Of a DNA stretch of 64,000 nt, positions 18,436 through 27,318 are shown in pieces (the stretch's first letter is position 1; each line of letters begins with the position of its first letter). Position numbers and translations under genes: made by a program. The stretch covers positions 1 to 64,000 of the forward strand of contig NZ_CANLZW010000008.1 in assembly GCF_947495625.1 (NCBI RefSeq), given 5' to 3'. The notes beneath the pieces were generated by a model. That model ran no database searches. It saw nothing but the letters and a program-made list of their open reading frames with translations, and was not told the DNA's origin. Origin of the DNA: an uncultured Cocleimonas sp. Lineage in GTDB: Bacteria; Pseudomonadota; Gammaproteobacteria; Thiotrichales; Thiotrichaceae.

Positions 18436-19770
18436 CTAAAGTGCGCCGCTACTCTTTATCGATAAATAAGCATTAATTAAATCTACTGTTAGCTTATCAG
18501 GACTGACGTCCATGGCTCTAATGCCGTTGTTTACTAATTCTTCAAAGGTACTCTTGCGTTGCTGTAAATAATGATGCGCCGCTGAGTTATCTAGCGCGTC
18601 GTTTAAATCTTCAATCGGTTTATCTAACATATCGCCAATACTCGATTCCCGAAGGCTGGCGAGTAATACCAGATGCCGCTTTTTCAAGATACTAATCGCA
18701 GGTAACAGATCATCGCCATCTTCATCTCTAGTGTTGGTTAAAATAATCACCAAGGCACGTTTTTTATGACGAATTAATAAGTCCGTTGCCGCTTTACTGT
18801 AATCAGGGGATGAAGTACTGGGTTGAAGGTCATACACCGTGTTAAGGATTTGTTGTACATTGTGTTGTCCTTTACGTGGACTAAACCAGCGTTGATCTTC
18901 ACCTGAAAATGTCATTAAGCCGACAGCATCACCTTGTCGCAGAGCCACATAGGAAAGCAGTAATAAAGCGTTTAGGGTGTGGTCGAAATGCGAAAGATCA
19001 TCATCTTTAGCCATCATCCGGTGACCACAATCGAGCATGAAAATAATTTCCTGATCTTTCTCGTCCTGATATTCACGTGAGATGAGTTTTTGCACTCTGG
19101 AGGTAGCTTTCCAGTCAATTTGACGCATAGCGTCACCTTCACGATATTCTCTCAGCTGATGAAAATCCTGACCTTCACCACGCCTTCTTTTTTTGATAAT
19201 TCCCATCTGACTTAAATTATTGTCAGTGGCTAATAGCGCATAATGAGAAATAGCCGCAAAGTTTGGATACACATTGGTTTCACTGCTGACTGGTAAATAC
19301 TGATTTATACGCCAAAACTTAAACACCGATTGCAGTTTGATTTGCACCTTGGGAAATATTAATTTTCCTCTTTGATTGGCAATTATTTTGTACTGTATTT
19401 CTGCGTGCTGCTCTCCCGGAATACTGATATTGACAGGTAAGCCTTCTGCATGGACTTCATTCGGAAAATGATCAAATATATCGAGGTTTTGCGGCTTGCT
19501 ACTTTTATTATGGATGATTAATTCAATATGACGGCTGACTCCCAGTGGAATAGAGCCAGGCAGATGGCGTTCTACCGAGATGATATCTTTGGGGTTTGAA
19601 ATAAAGGTGCTAATAAGCAGATCAGCAACAAGAATAACAGCAATTATGGCTGCTGAAATCTTCCACAGCAGGGTTAGCGCAGGGATGAATATTGCAATCA
19701 AACCGATAGCAGCAAGCGCCGCTATCAAGTAGAAGGTTTGTCGATCCGGGATTGGGAGTTTAGAAAGCAT
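18436..19770 (-). CDS. DUF58 domain protein, vWA-like, MoxR partner
   Basis: A 444-residue protein. Two hydrophobic segments at about 12-55 anchor it in the inner membrane. The DUF58 signature is present: GEGQDFHQLREYREGD followed by MRQIDWKATSR (about 196-222). It is followed by a von Willebrand A-like strand EIIFMLDCGHRMM with the start of a MIDAS-type motif. DUF58 proteins typically sit next to MoxR ATPases, which are thought to act as chaperones that insert cofactors or activate vWA complexes. It is the last gene of the six-gene membrane cluster, 29 bases after the MoxR gene. Confidence 0.88.
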   Translation of the reverse strand: MLSKLPIPDRQTFYLIAALAAIGLIAIFIPALTLLWKISAAIIAVILVADLLISTFISNPKDIISVERHLPGSIPLGVSRHIELIIHNKSSKPQNLDIFDHFPNEVHAEGLPVNISIPGEQHAEIQYKIIANQRGKLIFPKVQIKLQSVFKFWRINQYLPVSSETNVYPNFAAISHYALLATDNNLSQMGIIKKRRRGEGQDFHQLREYREGDAMRQIDWKATSRVQKLISREYQDEKDQEIIFMLDCGHRMMAKDDDLSHFDHTLNALLLLSYVALRQGDAVGLMTFSGEDQRWFSPRKGQHNVQQILNTVYDLQPSTSSPDYSKAATDLLIRHKKRALVIILTNTRDEDGDDLLPAISILKKRHLVLLASLRESSIGDMLDKPIEDLNDALDNSAAHHYLQQRKSTFEELVNNGIRAMDVSPDKLTVDLINAYLSIKSSGAL

Positions 19771-19799
19771 GTTTTATTATCTATGGATTAAAAAGTGCC

Positions 19800-20777
19800 T
19801 TATTGTCTAGGTGCTTCGATTTTATCGAGGATACCCTGCAATATCTGATCCGTTGAATAACCTTCTAATTCCATCTCGGGAGCAAGTGCTAAACGGTGAC
19901 GTAAGGCCGGCAATGCTATTTCTTTGATATCATCAGGTGTAATGTAATCGCGAGCATGTAACATCGCCTGAGCACGTGCAGCACTGATTAATGCAATACT
20001 GCCTCTGGGACCAGAGCCAATACTCAGACCTTGCCAATCTCGCGTTGCCTGAACGATTCTTACCGCGTATTCAATGACACTTTTATCGACTTCAATATCC
20101 GCTGCCAAAGCTTGCATGGCTTGTATCGTCTCCGGAGTAGCTACTGCTGATACATTTGAAATATTCAGTTGATTACCAGTTTGCTTATTCGTTACAGCGG
20201 CAACCATTAAACTTTCTTCGTTATCTCGTGGGTAATTGATATAGATTTTCAGTAGAAAACGATCAAGTTGTGCTTCGGGTAATGGGTAGGTGCCTTCCTG
20301 TTCTAGCGGGTTTTGTGTCGCTAACGTCATGAATGGTAGTGGAACAGGATGTGCTTCACCTTCAATGGTCACTTGGCGTTCCTGCATTACTTCTAATAGA
20401 GCTGATTGGGTCTTGGCTGGCGCACGATTGATTTCATCTGCAAGCAGTAAATTGGTAAATACAGGACCTTTACGAACGCTGAAAGATTTATTGTCCAGAT
20501 CATAGAGTGTATGTCCTGTTACATCAGCAGGCATCAGATCCGGGGTGAATTGAATACGGTTAAACTGACCAGAGAATGTTGCTGCCAGAGCCCGCACTAA
20601 TAAGGTTTTACCAAGACCGGGGACACCTTCAATTAATACATTGCCACCCGCAATCAATGCAATTAGCGTTTCATGTATTACCTGTTTTTGGCCAATAACA
20701 GCTTTGCCAATTTCTGTTTTTAATTGTTGTGCTAATTCACTAGCTTGTTCAAGCGTCATATTTGTCATTTCGGTCAT
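19800..20777 (-). CDS. MoxR-family AAA+ ATPase
   Basis: About 325 residues with Walker A GVPGLGKTLL, Walker B NLLLADEINRAPAKTQ, sensor 1 in TLATQNP and the C-terminal lid AAA_lid_2 (DYITPDDIKEIALPALRHRL). MoxR ATPases remodel or activate partner proteins, commonly the DUF58/vWA protein encoded next door. The frame opens 15 bases further upstream (20792), but AAAGG lies seven bases before the internal ATG at 20777, which was therefore preferred. Nearly identical in length to well-known family members. Confidence 0.92.
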   Translation of the reverse strand: MTEMTNMTLEQASELAQQLKTEIGKAVIGQKQVIHETLIALIAGGNVLIEGVPGLGKTLLVRALAATFSGQFNRIQFTPDLMPADVTGHTLYDLDNKSFSVRKGPVFTNLLLADEINRAPAKTQSALLEVMQERQVTIEGEAHPVPLPFMTLATQNPLEQEGTYPLPEAQLDRFLLKIYINYPRDNEESLMVAAVTNKQTGNQLNISNVSAVATPETIQAMQALAADIEVDKSVIEYAVRIVQATRDWQGLSIGSGPRGSIALISAARAQAMLHARDYITPDDIKEIALPALRHRLALAPEMELEGYSTDQILQGILDKIEAPRQ

Positions 20778-20855
20778 ACTGTGGCCTTTCATTAATTCGT
20801 TTGTATCGTATTGATAAGTATTTATATTTTCAGTTTTATTTGTCTGTTTCTATCT

Positions 20856-22214
20856 CTATTTCGTACTTCTAATGGTCTCAAGAGTGCGAATGGTCTGCGT
20901 AAATTCATCAGGCTTTTCAATGGATGTTGAAAAAAGTGCGCGATGAATATCTTTAGGGTTTACCTTAATCGCTTTACTCAATTCCAGGTCTTTAACTACT
21001 AGCGTTATTTGTTGTTCTTCGTTTAAATGATTCCAGTTAGGGTGTGATAACACTAACTTTTGATTGATAGCATCCCGGGTGCTTTCCAGAAGTTCTTGTT
21101 TATGGTTATGTTTCCAATAGAAAGAACCACTGCTACTGATGTGTTCAGTCAAGCTACGACGATCTTCTGCGTGCTTAGGGATAGCGGGTCCAAAGCGGCG
21201 TGTTGCCTGTAATAACCATGCAATAAAAAGTACCAGTAAAGAAATAATAAACATCCAGGCATTTCGCCAGATCAAATCCCATAACGGTGGCATTTTGTCA
21301 CTATGGATCAACCAGACTTTTGAAGGTTGGTCGATAGGTTGATTGATGCCATGAATCAGGTGCCAGAAGATTTCTGCATGATCAGCTTTCTCAATTTGTT
21401 TATTCTCTACGAAGTCTAATGAAGAAACTAAAGTAACTAATCCGTTTTCTATTTTTTGTCTCACGATGAAATTAGAAGAACGTAGTTTTACGATTTCTGT
21501 TTTATCCTGATAATAAGGGTCTACAAGAATAGGGTGGAACCAACTGTTTTGAATGGCTAGTGCTTTTGGAGCATCCTGTAACTTGATTTTGAATAGATGT
21601 TCAGTCGAGTCATCTGCACTATCGTTTTCTTCTTCGTGTTCTTCAATTTTATCAAGCTGTTTTTTATCAACAGCTGTTAAGTCTTCGTACTGAATTTTGT
21701 TACCAGTACTAATTCCCATGTAATTTTGCAGAGGATCAGGACTGTACATATTATCTGTCAATCGACTGTCGATAGAGGTACTTTGGTAGCCGTCTATCGA
21801 GTCAATTGATTCAGTATTATCCGATTCCAGGCTTTTATCTGATCGGTGAAAACGCCATTTATTCGTAGCGAGTGCAATCACATGACCGCCTCTTTTAACC
21901 CAATTGATGAGTTGTTGAGTTTGATAAGCGGATAGCGTTGTGCGTTTAGAATTGATGACGATAACGGTGTCGGTACTTGGATAGCCAGTAAAACCCTGAA
22001 CACTGGTTTTGGTTTCTGTTGGGATACCCATACGTTTAAGAAAAACGCGTCCGGCATATAACGGGTTGCTTCTGGCTTCGCCAAATAAACCCGTGTGGAT
22101 GGTTTTTTCTTTTTTCTCATGCGTTTCTAAAAACACATAGATAGCGCCACCGAGTAATAACGCGAATAAAGCAGTGATAGTGATTCCGAGTGGTTTACTC
22201 ATCTTTGCTACCAT
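20856..22214 (-). CDS. DUF4350 domain membrane protein
   Basis: A 452-residue protein. There is a transmembrane segment at about 9-29, then a DUF4350-type periplasmic domain: NPLYAGRVFLKRMGIPTE, TVIVINSKRTTLSAYQTQQL and LINWVKRGGHVIALA, the usual GATase-like core. A second transmembrane segment lies at about 318-338 (AWMFIISLLVLFIAWLL), followed by a cytoplasmic tail with RRFGPAIP and RRSLTEHISSSG, both typical of the family. It overlaps the start region of the DUF4129 gene by 20 bases. The function is unknown; it is a regular member of MoxR/DUF58 clusters. Confidence 0.82.
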   Translation of the reverse strand: MVAKMSKPLGITITALFALLLGGAIYVFLETHEKKEKTIHTGLFGEARSNPLYAGRVFLKRMGIPTETKTSVQGFTGYPSTDTVIVINSKRTTLSAYQTQQLINWVKRGGHVIALATNKWRFHRSDKSLESDNTESIDSIDGYQSTSIDSRLTDNMYSPDPLQNYMGISTGNKIQYEDLTAVDKKQLDKIEEHEEENDSADDSTEHLFKIKLQDAPKALAIQNSWFHPILVDPYYQDKTEIVKLRSSNFIVRQKIENGLVTLVSSLDFVENKQIEKADHAEIFWHLIHGINQPIDQPSKVWLIHSDKMPPLWDLIWRNAWMFIISLLVLFIAWLLQATRRFGPAIPKHAEDRRSLTEHISSSGSFYWKHNHKQELLESTRDAINQKLVLSHPNWNHLNEEQQITLVVKDLELSKAIKVNPKDIHRALFSTSIEKPDEFTQTIRTLETIRSTK

Positions 22215-23799
22215 CTTTTTTTGAAGTGTTTGATTCTAAATCTGATAACACTTTTTCAATGGCAAAATCACTAACCCATGTATTGAATAACTGTTCCATC
22301 GCTTCATTTGTAGGGTGTCTGTGCGCATAGGCGATCATCTTCCAGTTATTGGTTAGATTATCCAGAAATAGGTGTTTAGCTTCACTTATTTTCTTTTGTG
22401 AATGTTTGAGTACATCGCCTTCTGTAAAGCTGTCTTTAAGTTGCACGTGCTCAATATTAATGAGTCTAATTAATGCGCCACGGTACAATAAACTCAGCGA
22501 CTCTCTGTGTTGTTTATTGTCCCAGAGTTTCCTGGATTCACTGATGATGTCATCGGGTAATGAATCGGGTCTGACATCCATACCGAACATAACTTCAGGT
22601 GCTTGATAGCTTTCTTTCTTGGCTTTTCGTTCGATATTGAAGAGGTGTAACCAACTATCACGAAAATAGAATAACAGGAATAATACGATAGCGACCAATA
22701 TCCATAAGGCAAACTCAATGATGAAACCCATTATTTTTGCAAAGGGTTCGAAGAAGTCTGCAAATGAAAATTTGTCAGGATCATTTTTCGGTTTTTTGGC
22801 GGTATCTTTTCTAACCCAGTAAGTGACGGTTTGCTTGTCATTTAACTCTTTGGTCAGCATTGTTTCTTTGATGACTTGCTTTGACGATTCTGCGGGAAGT
22901 CTCTCATCAGATAGAAACTCAGTGACTTCTATTTCAGAATTCGGATCTACATTAGTTACTTCATCTGCTGCGACAGGTGATGACGTAGATAATAGAGATA
23001 AGGTAAATACACAAAGAAGGGCGGGTATTAGATTTCTAGCGAGCGTTTCAAAACGCAATGCTAGCTTTTTAAAGTCCAGTTCAATATCCCATGCTTCGAG
23101 TTGGGTTCTTCTATTGATATACAGGGCAAAACTCGCACCTATATAAAACGGATGAATCAGCGTGACCGCAAAGACATAAAATAAATAATTCAGTAGATCG
23201 ATCCATCTTTCGTACTCTACTTTGTTTGAAAACATCCCCACAAAAAAATCATTGGCTGTTTTCTCTGGAAGGAAAAGCATGAATAAGCCAAACAATGAAA
23301 TGACAATAACAATTTCTATATTGACCATCACAATGGTTAACCAGGCGGCGTAAGTGTGTGCGATTTGATGTAATACCGATTGTCGTTCGGACCTGCGAGA
23401 TCCTCTTAATTGTTCCAATTGCCAGATAGGTAAATTAAAACCTCTGGATAATGAGAATCGTCTAAATGTCAGGCTCTGAAATAGACCAGTATTCCAGATT
23501 AATGAAGGGAGTGCTTTAAGCACTTGCCAGGTACTGAGTTCATCATTAAACAGTTTATGACTTAAAATATGTAATATGACTCGGTCATAGAGAGGTTTTA
23601 ACCACCAGAAAATCAGGCTGGCAATCCAGACATTTCCTTTTGGAAAAATTAGGTATAAAACGGAAGCAATGCCAAAGGTTAGAAGTGCGAGTGGCAGGTA
23701 TATGGATAGCCACCACTTTTGTACCATTGAAAATCCAAGATCAATGGCTTCCCAAGGGTTTCTCAAACGGATATTGGCTGTTATTTCATTGAGATTCAT
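22195..23799 (-). CDS. DUF4129 domain membrane protein
   Basis: A 534-residue protein with several transmembrane segments in the first 260 residues and one at about 350-372 (FIIEFALWILVAIVLFLLFYF). The C-terminal domain (about 420-520) carries LSLLYRGALIRLINIEH and DSFTEGDVLKHSQ, matching DUF4129. Its start overlaps the stop of the SpoIIM-like gene in an ATGA arrangement, indicating coupling. It belongs to a MoxR-associated membrane complex of unknown function. Confidence 0.8.
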   Translation of the reverse strand: MNLNEITANIRLRNPWEAIDLGFSMVQKWWLSIYLPLALLTFGIASVLYLIFPKGNVWIASLIFWWLKPLYDRVILHILSHKLFNDELSTWQVLKALPSLIWNTGLFQSLTFRRFSLSRGFNLPIWQLEQLRGSRRSERQSVLHQIAHTYAAWLTIVMVNIEIVIVISLFGLFMLFLPEKTANDFFVGMFSNKVEYERWIDLLNYLFYVFAVTLIHPFYIGASFALYINRRTQLEAWDIELDFKKLALRFETLARNLIPALLCVFTLSLLSTSSPVAADEVTNVDPNSEIEVTEFLSDERLPAESSKQVIKETMLTKELNDKQTVTYWVRKDTAKKPKNDPDKFSFADFFEPFAKIMGFIIEFALWILVAIVLFLLFYFRDSWLHLFNIERKAKKESYQAPEVMFGMDVRPDSLPDDIISESRKLWDNKQHRESLSLLYRGALIRLINIEHVQLKDSFTEGDVLKHSQKKISEAKHLFLDNLTNNWKMIAYAHRHPTNEAMEQLFNTWVSDFAIEKVLSDLESNTSKKDGSKDE

Positions 23800-24812
23800 G
23801 AATGTATTGAAGCCCGACTCGTGCGACCAAGAAAATAGAAATACATGCCAACCACTGTCCAGAGTATCGCGCCGGCAACATATTTAATCATCACAGGCAT
23901 GACTGTTGATGACCAGAAGGCTTCCAGAAATGCAGCGATTACACTCATCACGACCACGCCGTACATTATCAATACAGCGATTTTTCCATTGTCTATCAGT
24001 GCTCGCCCTCGGGTTTTTCTACCTGGACGGATTAGCGCCTCAGCAAGTTTTAAACCCGCAGCACCTGATAAAACCATAGCATTTAACTCAAATGCGCCAT
24101 GCCCAACAACAAAGCCCCAGAAGCTATCGATATAACCGATATGGGTCATATGACCAAATGCCGCACCAAGAAAGATACCGTTAAAAACCAGGAAGAAGAT
24201 GGCGCCAATACCAAATAACAGGCCACCTGCAAACATCTTAAAATCAATGCCAATATTGTGTTTTATATAATAACCAAACATGTATAAATCGGTATCAGAT
24301 TCTCGTTCACGGCCAAATCGTTGATTACGCTCAGGTTCGTACATGTCTTCCAGATTATTAACCATGCTGCCATCCATCACGCTATAAATAAGATCAGGAA
24401 AAAACTGGATGGCAATAATAATAGCGATAAAAGGAACATAAAAAAGTGCTGCAGCAATGCTGACTATTTTCCATTCTTGTCTGACTAAGCGAGGGAAATC
24501 GACGGCAAAATATTTCATTATATTGCCGATGAAATTAGTTCTGCTGCTATATAGCTTATGATGTCCACGAACCACTAGCTTGTTCAATTTGTCGACAAGT
24601 ACTGGGTTATACATTCGAGAATTTGCCAAGGCAAAGTGATGGCAAATCTGGCGATAGACTTTTGGTAAATCTATCTCTTCTGGTGCTTCAATTTTGTTCT
24701 TTTTGCTTCTTTTTTTCCAGAATGTCAGATCTTGATAATCTAACCAGTTTTCAAAAGTGTCCCAAAGGGCTGTGTTTTTTTCAATGAATTGAGATTGCCT
24801 GACTGAACTCAT
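23796..24812 (-). CDS. SpoIIM-like (DUF95) membrane protein
   Basis: A 338-residue protein with a cytoplasmic N-terminal region (about 1-105) rich in charged residues and then four or more transmembrane segments. The motif HNIGIDFKMFAGGLLFGIGAIFFLVFNG and then GHGAFELNA with a conserved His/Glu is the hallmark of stage II sporulation protein M-like proteins. In non-spore-formers these sit next to RDD and MoxR genes, as here. Start and stop codons overlap those of both neighbours (TAATG upstream, ATGA downstream). Confidence 0.85.
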   Translation of the reverse strand: MSSVRQSQFIEKNTALWDTFENWLDYQDLTFWKKRSKKNKIEAPEEIDLPKVYRQICHHFALANSRMYNPVLVDKLNKLVVRGHHKLYSSRTNFIGNIMKYFAVDFPRLVRQEWKIVSIAAALFYVPFIAIIIAIQFFPDLIYSVMDGSMVNNLEDMYEPERNQRFGRERESDTDLYMFGYYIKHNIGIDFKMFAGGLLFGIGAIFFLVFNGIFLGAAFGHMTHIGYIDSFWGFVVGHGAFELNAMVLSGAAGLKLAEALIRPGRKTRGRALIDNGKIAVLIMYGVVVMSVIAAFLEAFWSSTVMPVMIKYVAGAILWTVVGMYFYFLGRTSRASIHS

Positions 24813-25519
24813 TAGTGCTTAGCTCCCATGATCCAGTTTGCAATACCTAATAATCGGGAGCTGGCTTGCTTGTTTTCAATGCTATTTTCACTTGAATTCT
24901 TTAATAACAATGGGGTGGCAATTTGAGCGAGTTCTTCAGCGCGTTCAGCAGTTAAGTAAGGGATACGTTGTTGAAACCGAATAAGTGCCTGCTGTTCGCT
25001 TAGATTTAATGCAACAGGAGGAGAAATTGCTTTGGTTTTATCTTCTTCAATGGTTGGGTAGTTGAGTGATTTATGCAGAACCACGGTACCCGCTACAAGG
25101 TCACCAAGACGTTGAAAACGTTTAGTAAGCAACATGCTGATAAAACCGAAGCCATAAAGGAAGGGAAGAAAATCTACAAATCTTAATAGGTTTCTGATAA
25201 TTGATGCGCCTGGGCTGATAGGACTAGCATCTTCCATCGACACATATAAATTAAACATTTTTTTACCCGGTGTTTGACCTTTTTTATAAAGCTCAAAGTA
25301 AACGGGGTAAAACCATTCGAGTATAAATGAGAGGATTAATGCGATACCAATGCCTGTTTTACCGAAAAAAGCTAATGCAGCAAAAAATACGCCATTAATC
25401 GCTAGGCGGATAAGAATATCAATGATCCAGGCAAGCATTCTTACAACAGGCCCAGCTGGTGAAAGTCTTAAACTTATGCCTTCAGGTGTATTAACTTGAT
25501 AAAGGGTGTCGAGGGTCAT
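24812..25519 (-). CDS. RDD family membrane protein
   Basis: A 235-residue protein with the RDD pattern: GPVVRMLAWIIDILIR (Arg and Asp in the first helix), KKGQTPGKKMFNLYV and KRFQRLGDLVAGTVVLHKS. The family is proposed to include ion transporters, but the role here is unknown. The last 60 residues are a polar extension including LTAERAEELAQIATPLLLKN. It is the first gene of the RDD-SpoIIM-DUF4129-DUF4350-MoxR-DUF58 operon, preceded by the terminator of rplU. Confidence 0.85.
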   Translation of the reverse strand: MTLDTLYQVNTPEGISLRLSPAGPVVRMLAWIIDILIRLAINGVFFAALAFFGKTGIGIALILSFILEWFYPVYFELYKKGQTPGKKMFNLYVSMEDASPISPGASIIRNLLRFVDFLPFLYGFGFISMLLTKRFQRLGDLVAGTVVLHKSLNYPTIEEDKTKAISPPVALNLSEQQALIRFQQRIPYLTAERAEELAQIATPLLLKNSSENSIENKQASSRLLGIANWIMGAKH

Positions 25520-25631
25520 TGATCATTTCTATTTATAGATAAGTGATGATTTTATTGTATCTCGAACATATCAAGATTGATAAAGATAAATCCCAGTGTA
25601 AGAAAATTAATTTACTAGATATAACAGACAA

Positions 25632-25661
25632 AAAAAAGCAGTTCAAGATGAACTGCTTTTT
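25632..25661 (-). terminator. Intrinsic terminator after rplU
   Basis: On the minus strand AAGCAGTTCA, a short loop and TGAACTGCTT are followed by a T-run. It ends the L21 transcript just before the RDD operon. Its presence shows that rpmA does not follow L21 here. Confidence 0.85.
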
Positions 25662-25712
25662 CTATGATTGCAAATGAATACAATCAGATACAAATTAATG
25701 ATTAAAAAGAAA

Positions 25713-26399
25713 TTATTTCTTCTCGATTCCACCATCTAATTCGTCTTGTAATGTTTTTAGCTCATCCCACTTTTCATCGGCTGCAAGCTTTGCTTGTTTT
25801 GGCCAAGTGTCAGGTTTCATTGCACCGAATTTGCCATCAGCTTCATCAAGAATAGTCTGAATTGCAGGTACTTTTGCTTTAGCAACATCAGCGAAAGTAA
25901 CAAGTCCAGCCGCTACTAATGCTTCTGCAGCTTTAGGTCCGATACCTTCAATTTTTGTTAAGTCATCTTTAGCAGTAGACTTTTTTGGTGCTGCAGGCTT
26001 CTTTTCTGCTTTCTCTTTAGCTGGCTTAGCTTTAGTCTCTGCGTCAGCATCTTTAGTAGCGGCTTTTGCTTTCTTTGCAGGAGCGCCTTTACCATTGATG
26101 TTCTGAATTTGAATTTGTGTAAAGTTCTGGCGGTGACCAGTACGTTTCTGGTGATGCTTACGACGTCTGAATTTAACGATCTCTACTTTCTTTGCACGAC
26201 CATGTGCAATTACTTCAGCAACTACTTTAGCGCTAGCTATTGTAGGTGTTCCAACAGTGACATCATCACCATCAGCGATCATTAATACTTCTTCAAAATT
26301 TACTGTAGCGCCAACTTCTGCGTCTAAAGTTTCTACTTTAAGGACGTTTCCAGGCTCAACACGGTATTGTTTACCACCTGTTTTGATTACTGCGTACAT
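25713..26399 (-). CDS. rplU: Ribosomal protein bL21 with C-terminal helix-hairpin-helix extension
   Basis: Residues 1-103 are a standard bL21 ([17 protein letters not shown] start; [18 protein letters not shown]). They are followed by an Ala/Lys linker (about 104-150) and a helix-hairpin-helix domain with [20 protein letters not shown], making 228 residues against about 103 in most gammaproteobacteria. Similar extensions are known to me from Bacteroidetes L21. AAGGAA precedes the ATG. The usual partner rpmA (L27) is absent: a terminator follows directly. The tail may bind RNA or DNA; its role is not known. Confidence 0.9.
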   Translation of the reverse strand: MYAVIKTGGKQYRVEPGNVLKVETLDAEVGATVNFEEVLMIADGDDVTVGTPTIASAKVVAEVIAHGRAKKVEIVKFRRRKHHQKRTGHRQNFTQIQIQNINGKGAPAKKAKAATKDADAETKAKPAKEKAEKKPAAPKKSTAKDDLTKIEGIGPKAAEALVAAGLVTFADVAKAKVPAIQTILDEADGKFGAMKPDTWPKQAKLAADEKWDELKTLQDELDGGIEKK

Positions 26400-26474
26400 T
26401 TTATTATTCCTTCGATACGAGTGTTAAAAAAGCAGCTAAAGCACCAATTAATTGTACTTTTGCTGTGGCGCGCG

Positions 26475-26503
26475 ATTACACGTGAAAGCGCCTGTGTTGT
26501 CAA
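26475..26503 (-). promoter_or_regulatory. Sigma-70 promoter of rplU
   Basis: On the minus strand TTGACA (26498-26503), a 17-base spacer and TGTAAT (26475-26480). The perfect -35 box and spacing fit a strong housekeeping promoter, giving a leader of about 70 bases before the L21 start codon. Confidence 0.75.
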
Positions 26504-26651
26504 GGCTTCTGGGGAAATAATCCAATTTAATATTCAAAGAGTTATTTGTGTATTTATTAAATCATTTATCCAGAGATTTATTAACTAATCCGCTTGTCTT
26601 TTTGAGCTAAGATAATTGCAACAAAAGATACGGTCAAGTTTAGGATAAAAT

Positions 26652-27152
26652 GTGAGAAAACTATTTCATTTCAACAGTATAAAATTTGCAGAAAAATACT
26701 TAGGGTTTCTATCTGAAGAAAAGCGATTAGAACTGTGGCCAGCATGGTGGATGATGCGTATTAAGGTAACATCGTTATCCGATAATTGGCGAAAGGTAAG
26801 GATTACATTACCACTAACATGGATTTCAAAAAATCATGGTGGTGGTATGTTTGGAGGCTATCAAGCTTCCTTGGCTGATCCAATCGCGCCATTGGCCTGT
26901 GCAAAAGTGTTTAGTGATTATCAAGTGTGGACTAGAAAGTTAACGGTTGATTTTCAACGTCCCGGAAATACAGATTTGGAATTGCGCTTTGATTTTCCGA
27001 GAGAACAAGAAGAACAGATTTTTAAAGAATTGCAAGAGCGAGGTCGCAGTAATCCCGTTTTTGAATACGGTCTGTATCTCAGTACAGGTGAGTTGTGTAC
27101 CTTGGTTGAATGTGTAGTGGCAATTAGAAAGAGTGGTTATTTAAAGCAATGA
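26652..27152 (+). CDS. DUF4442 hotdog-fold protein
   Basis: A 166-residue protein starting at GTG with TAGGAT six bases upstream. The pattern NHGGGMFGGYQASLADPIAPLAC on the central helix and the RKLTVDFQRPGNTDLELRF strand fit DUF4442, a hotdog-fold group related to PaaI-type acyl-CoA thioesterases. Substrate unknown. It stands alone after the rplU promoter region. Downstream lies an inverted pair of the intergenic repeat, the first copy of which ends in a T-run and may terminate this transcript. Confidence 0.8.
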   Translation: MRKLFHFNSIKFAEKYLGFLSEEKRLELWPAWWMMRIKVTSLSDNWRKVRITLPLTWISKNHGGGMFGGYQASLADPIAPLACAKVFSDYQVWTRKLTVDFQRPGNTDLELRFDFPREQEEQIFKELQERGRSNPVFEYGLYLSTGELCTLVECVVAIRKSGYLKQ

Positions 27153-27218
27153 ACTAAAAGTATGTAAATTGAATATATAAAGTTTAGTGATGGTTGATAT
27201 GTCTTTAATGAGTTGAAT

Positions 27219-27247
27219 GACACCCCCCTACTTATAGGCACTTTTTT
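27219..27247 (-). repeat. Reversed copy of the intergenic repeat, terminator-like
   Basis: CACCCCCCTACTTATAGG then CACTTTTTT. It is the exact reverse complement, over 18 bases, of the copy at 27266-27283. It follows the DUF4442 gene and carries a T-run on the plus strand. Confidence 0.85.
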
Positions 27248-27257
27248 AGAAAATCAC

Positions 27258-27287
27258 AAAAACTACCTATAAGTAGGGGGGTGACTA
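27258..27287 (+). repeat. Copy of the intergenic repeat, inverted partner
   Basis: CCTATAAGTAGGGGGGTGAC preceded by AAAAACTA. Together with the reversed copy it makes an 18-bp perfect inverted repeat with a 27-base centre lying between two convergent genes, so each copy could terminate one of them. Confidence 0.85.
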
Positions 27288-27318
27288 AATTAACTTATTT
27301 CAATTTTGGTTAATTGAT

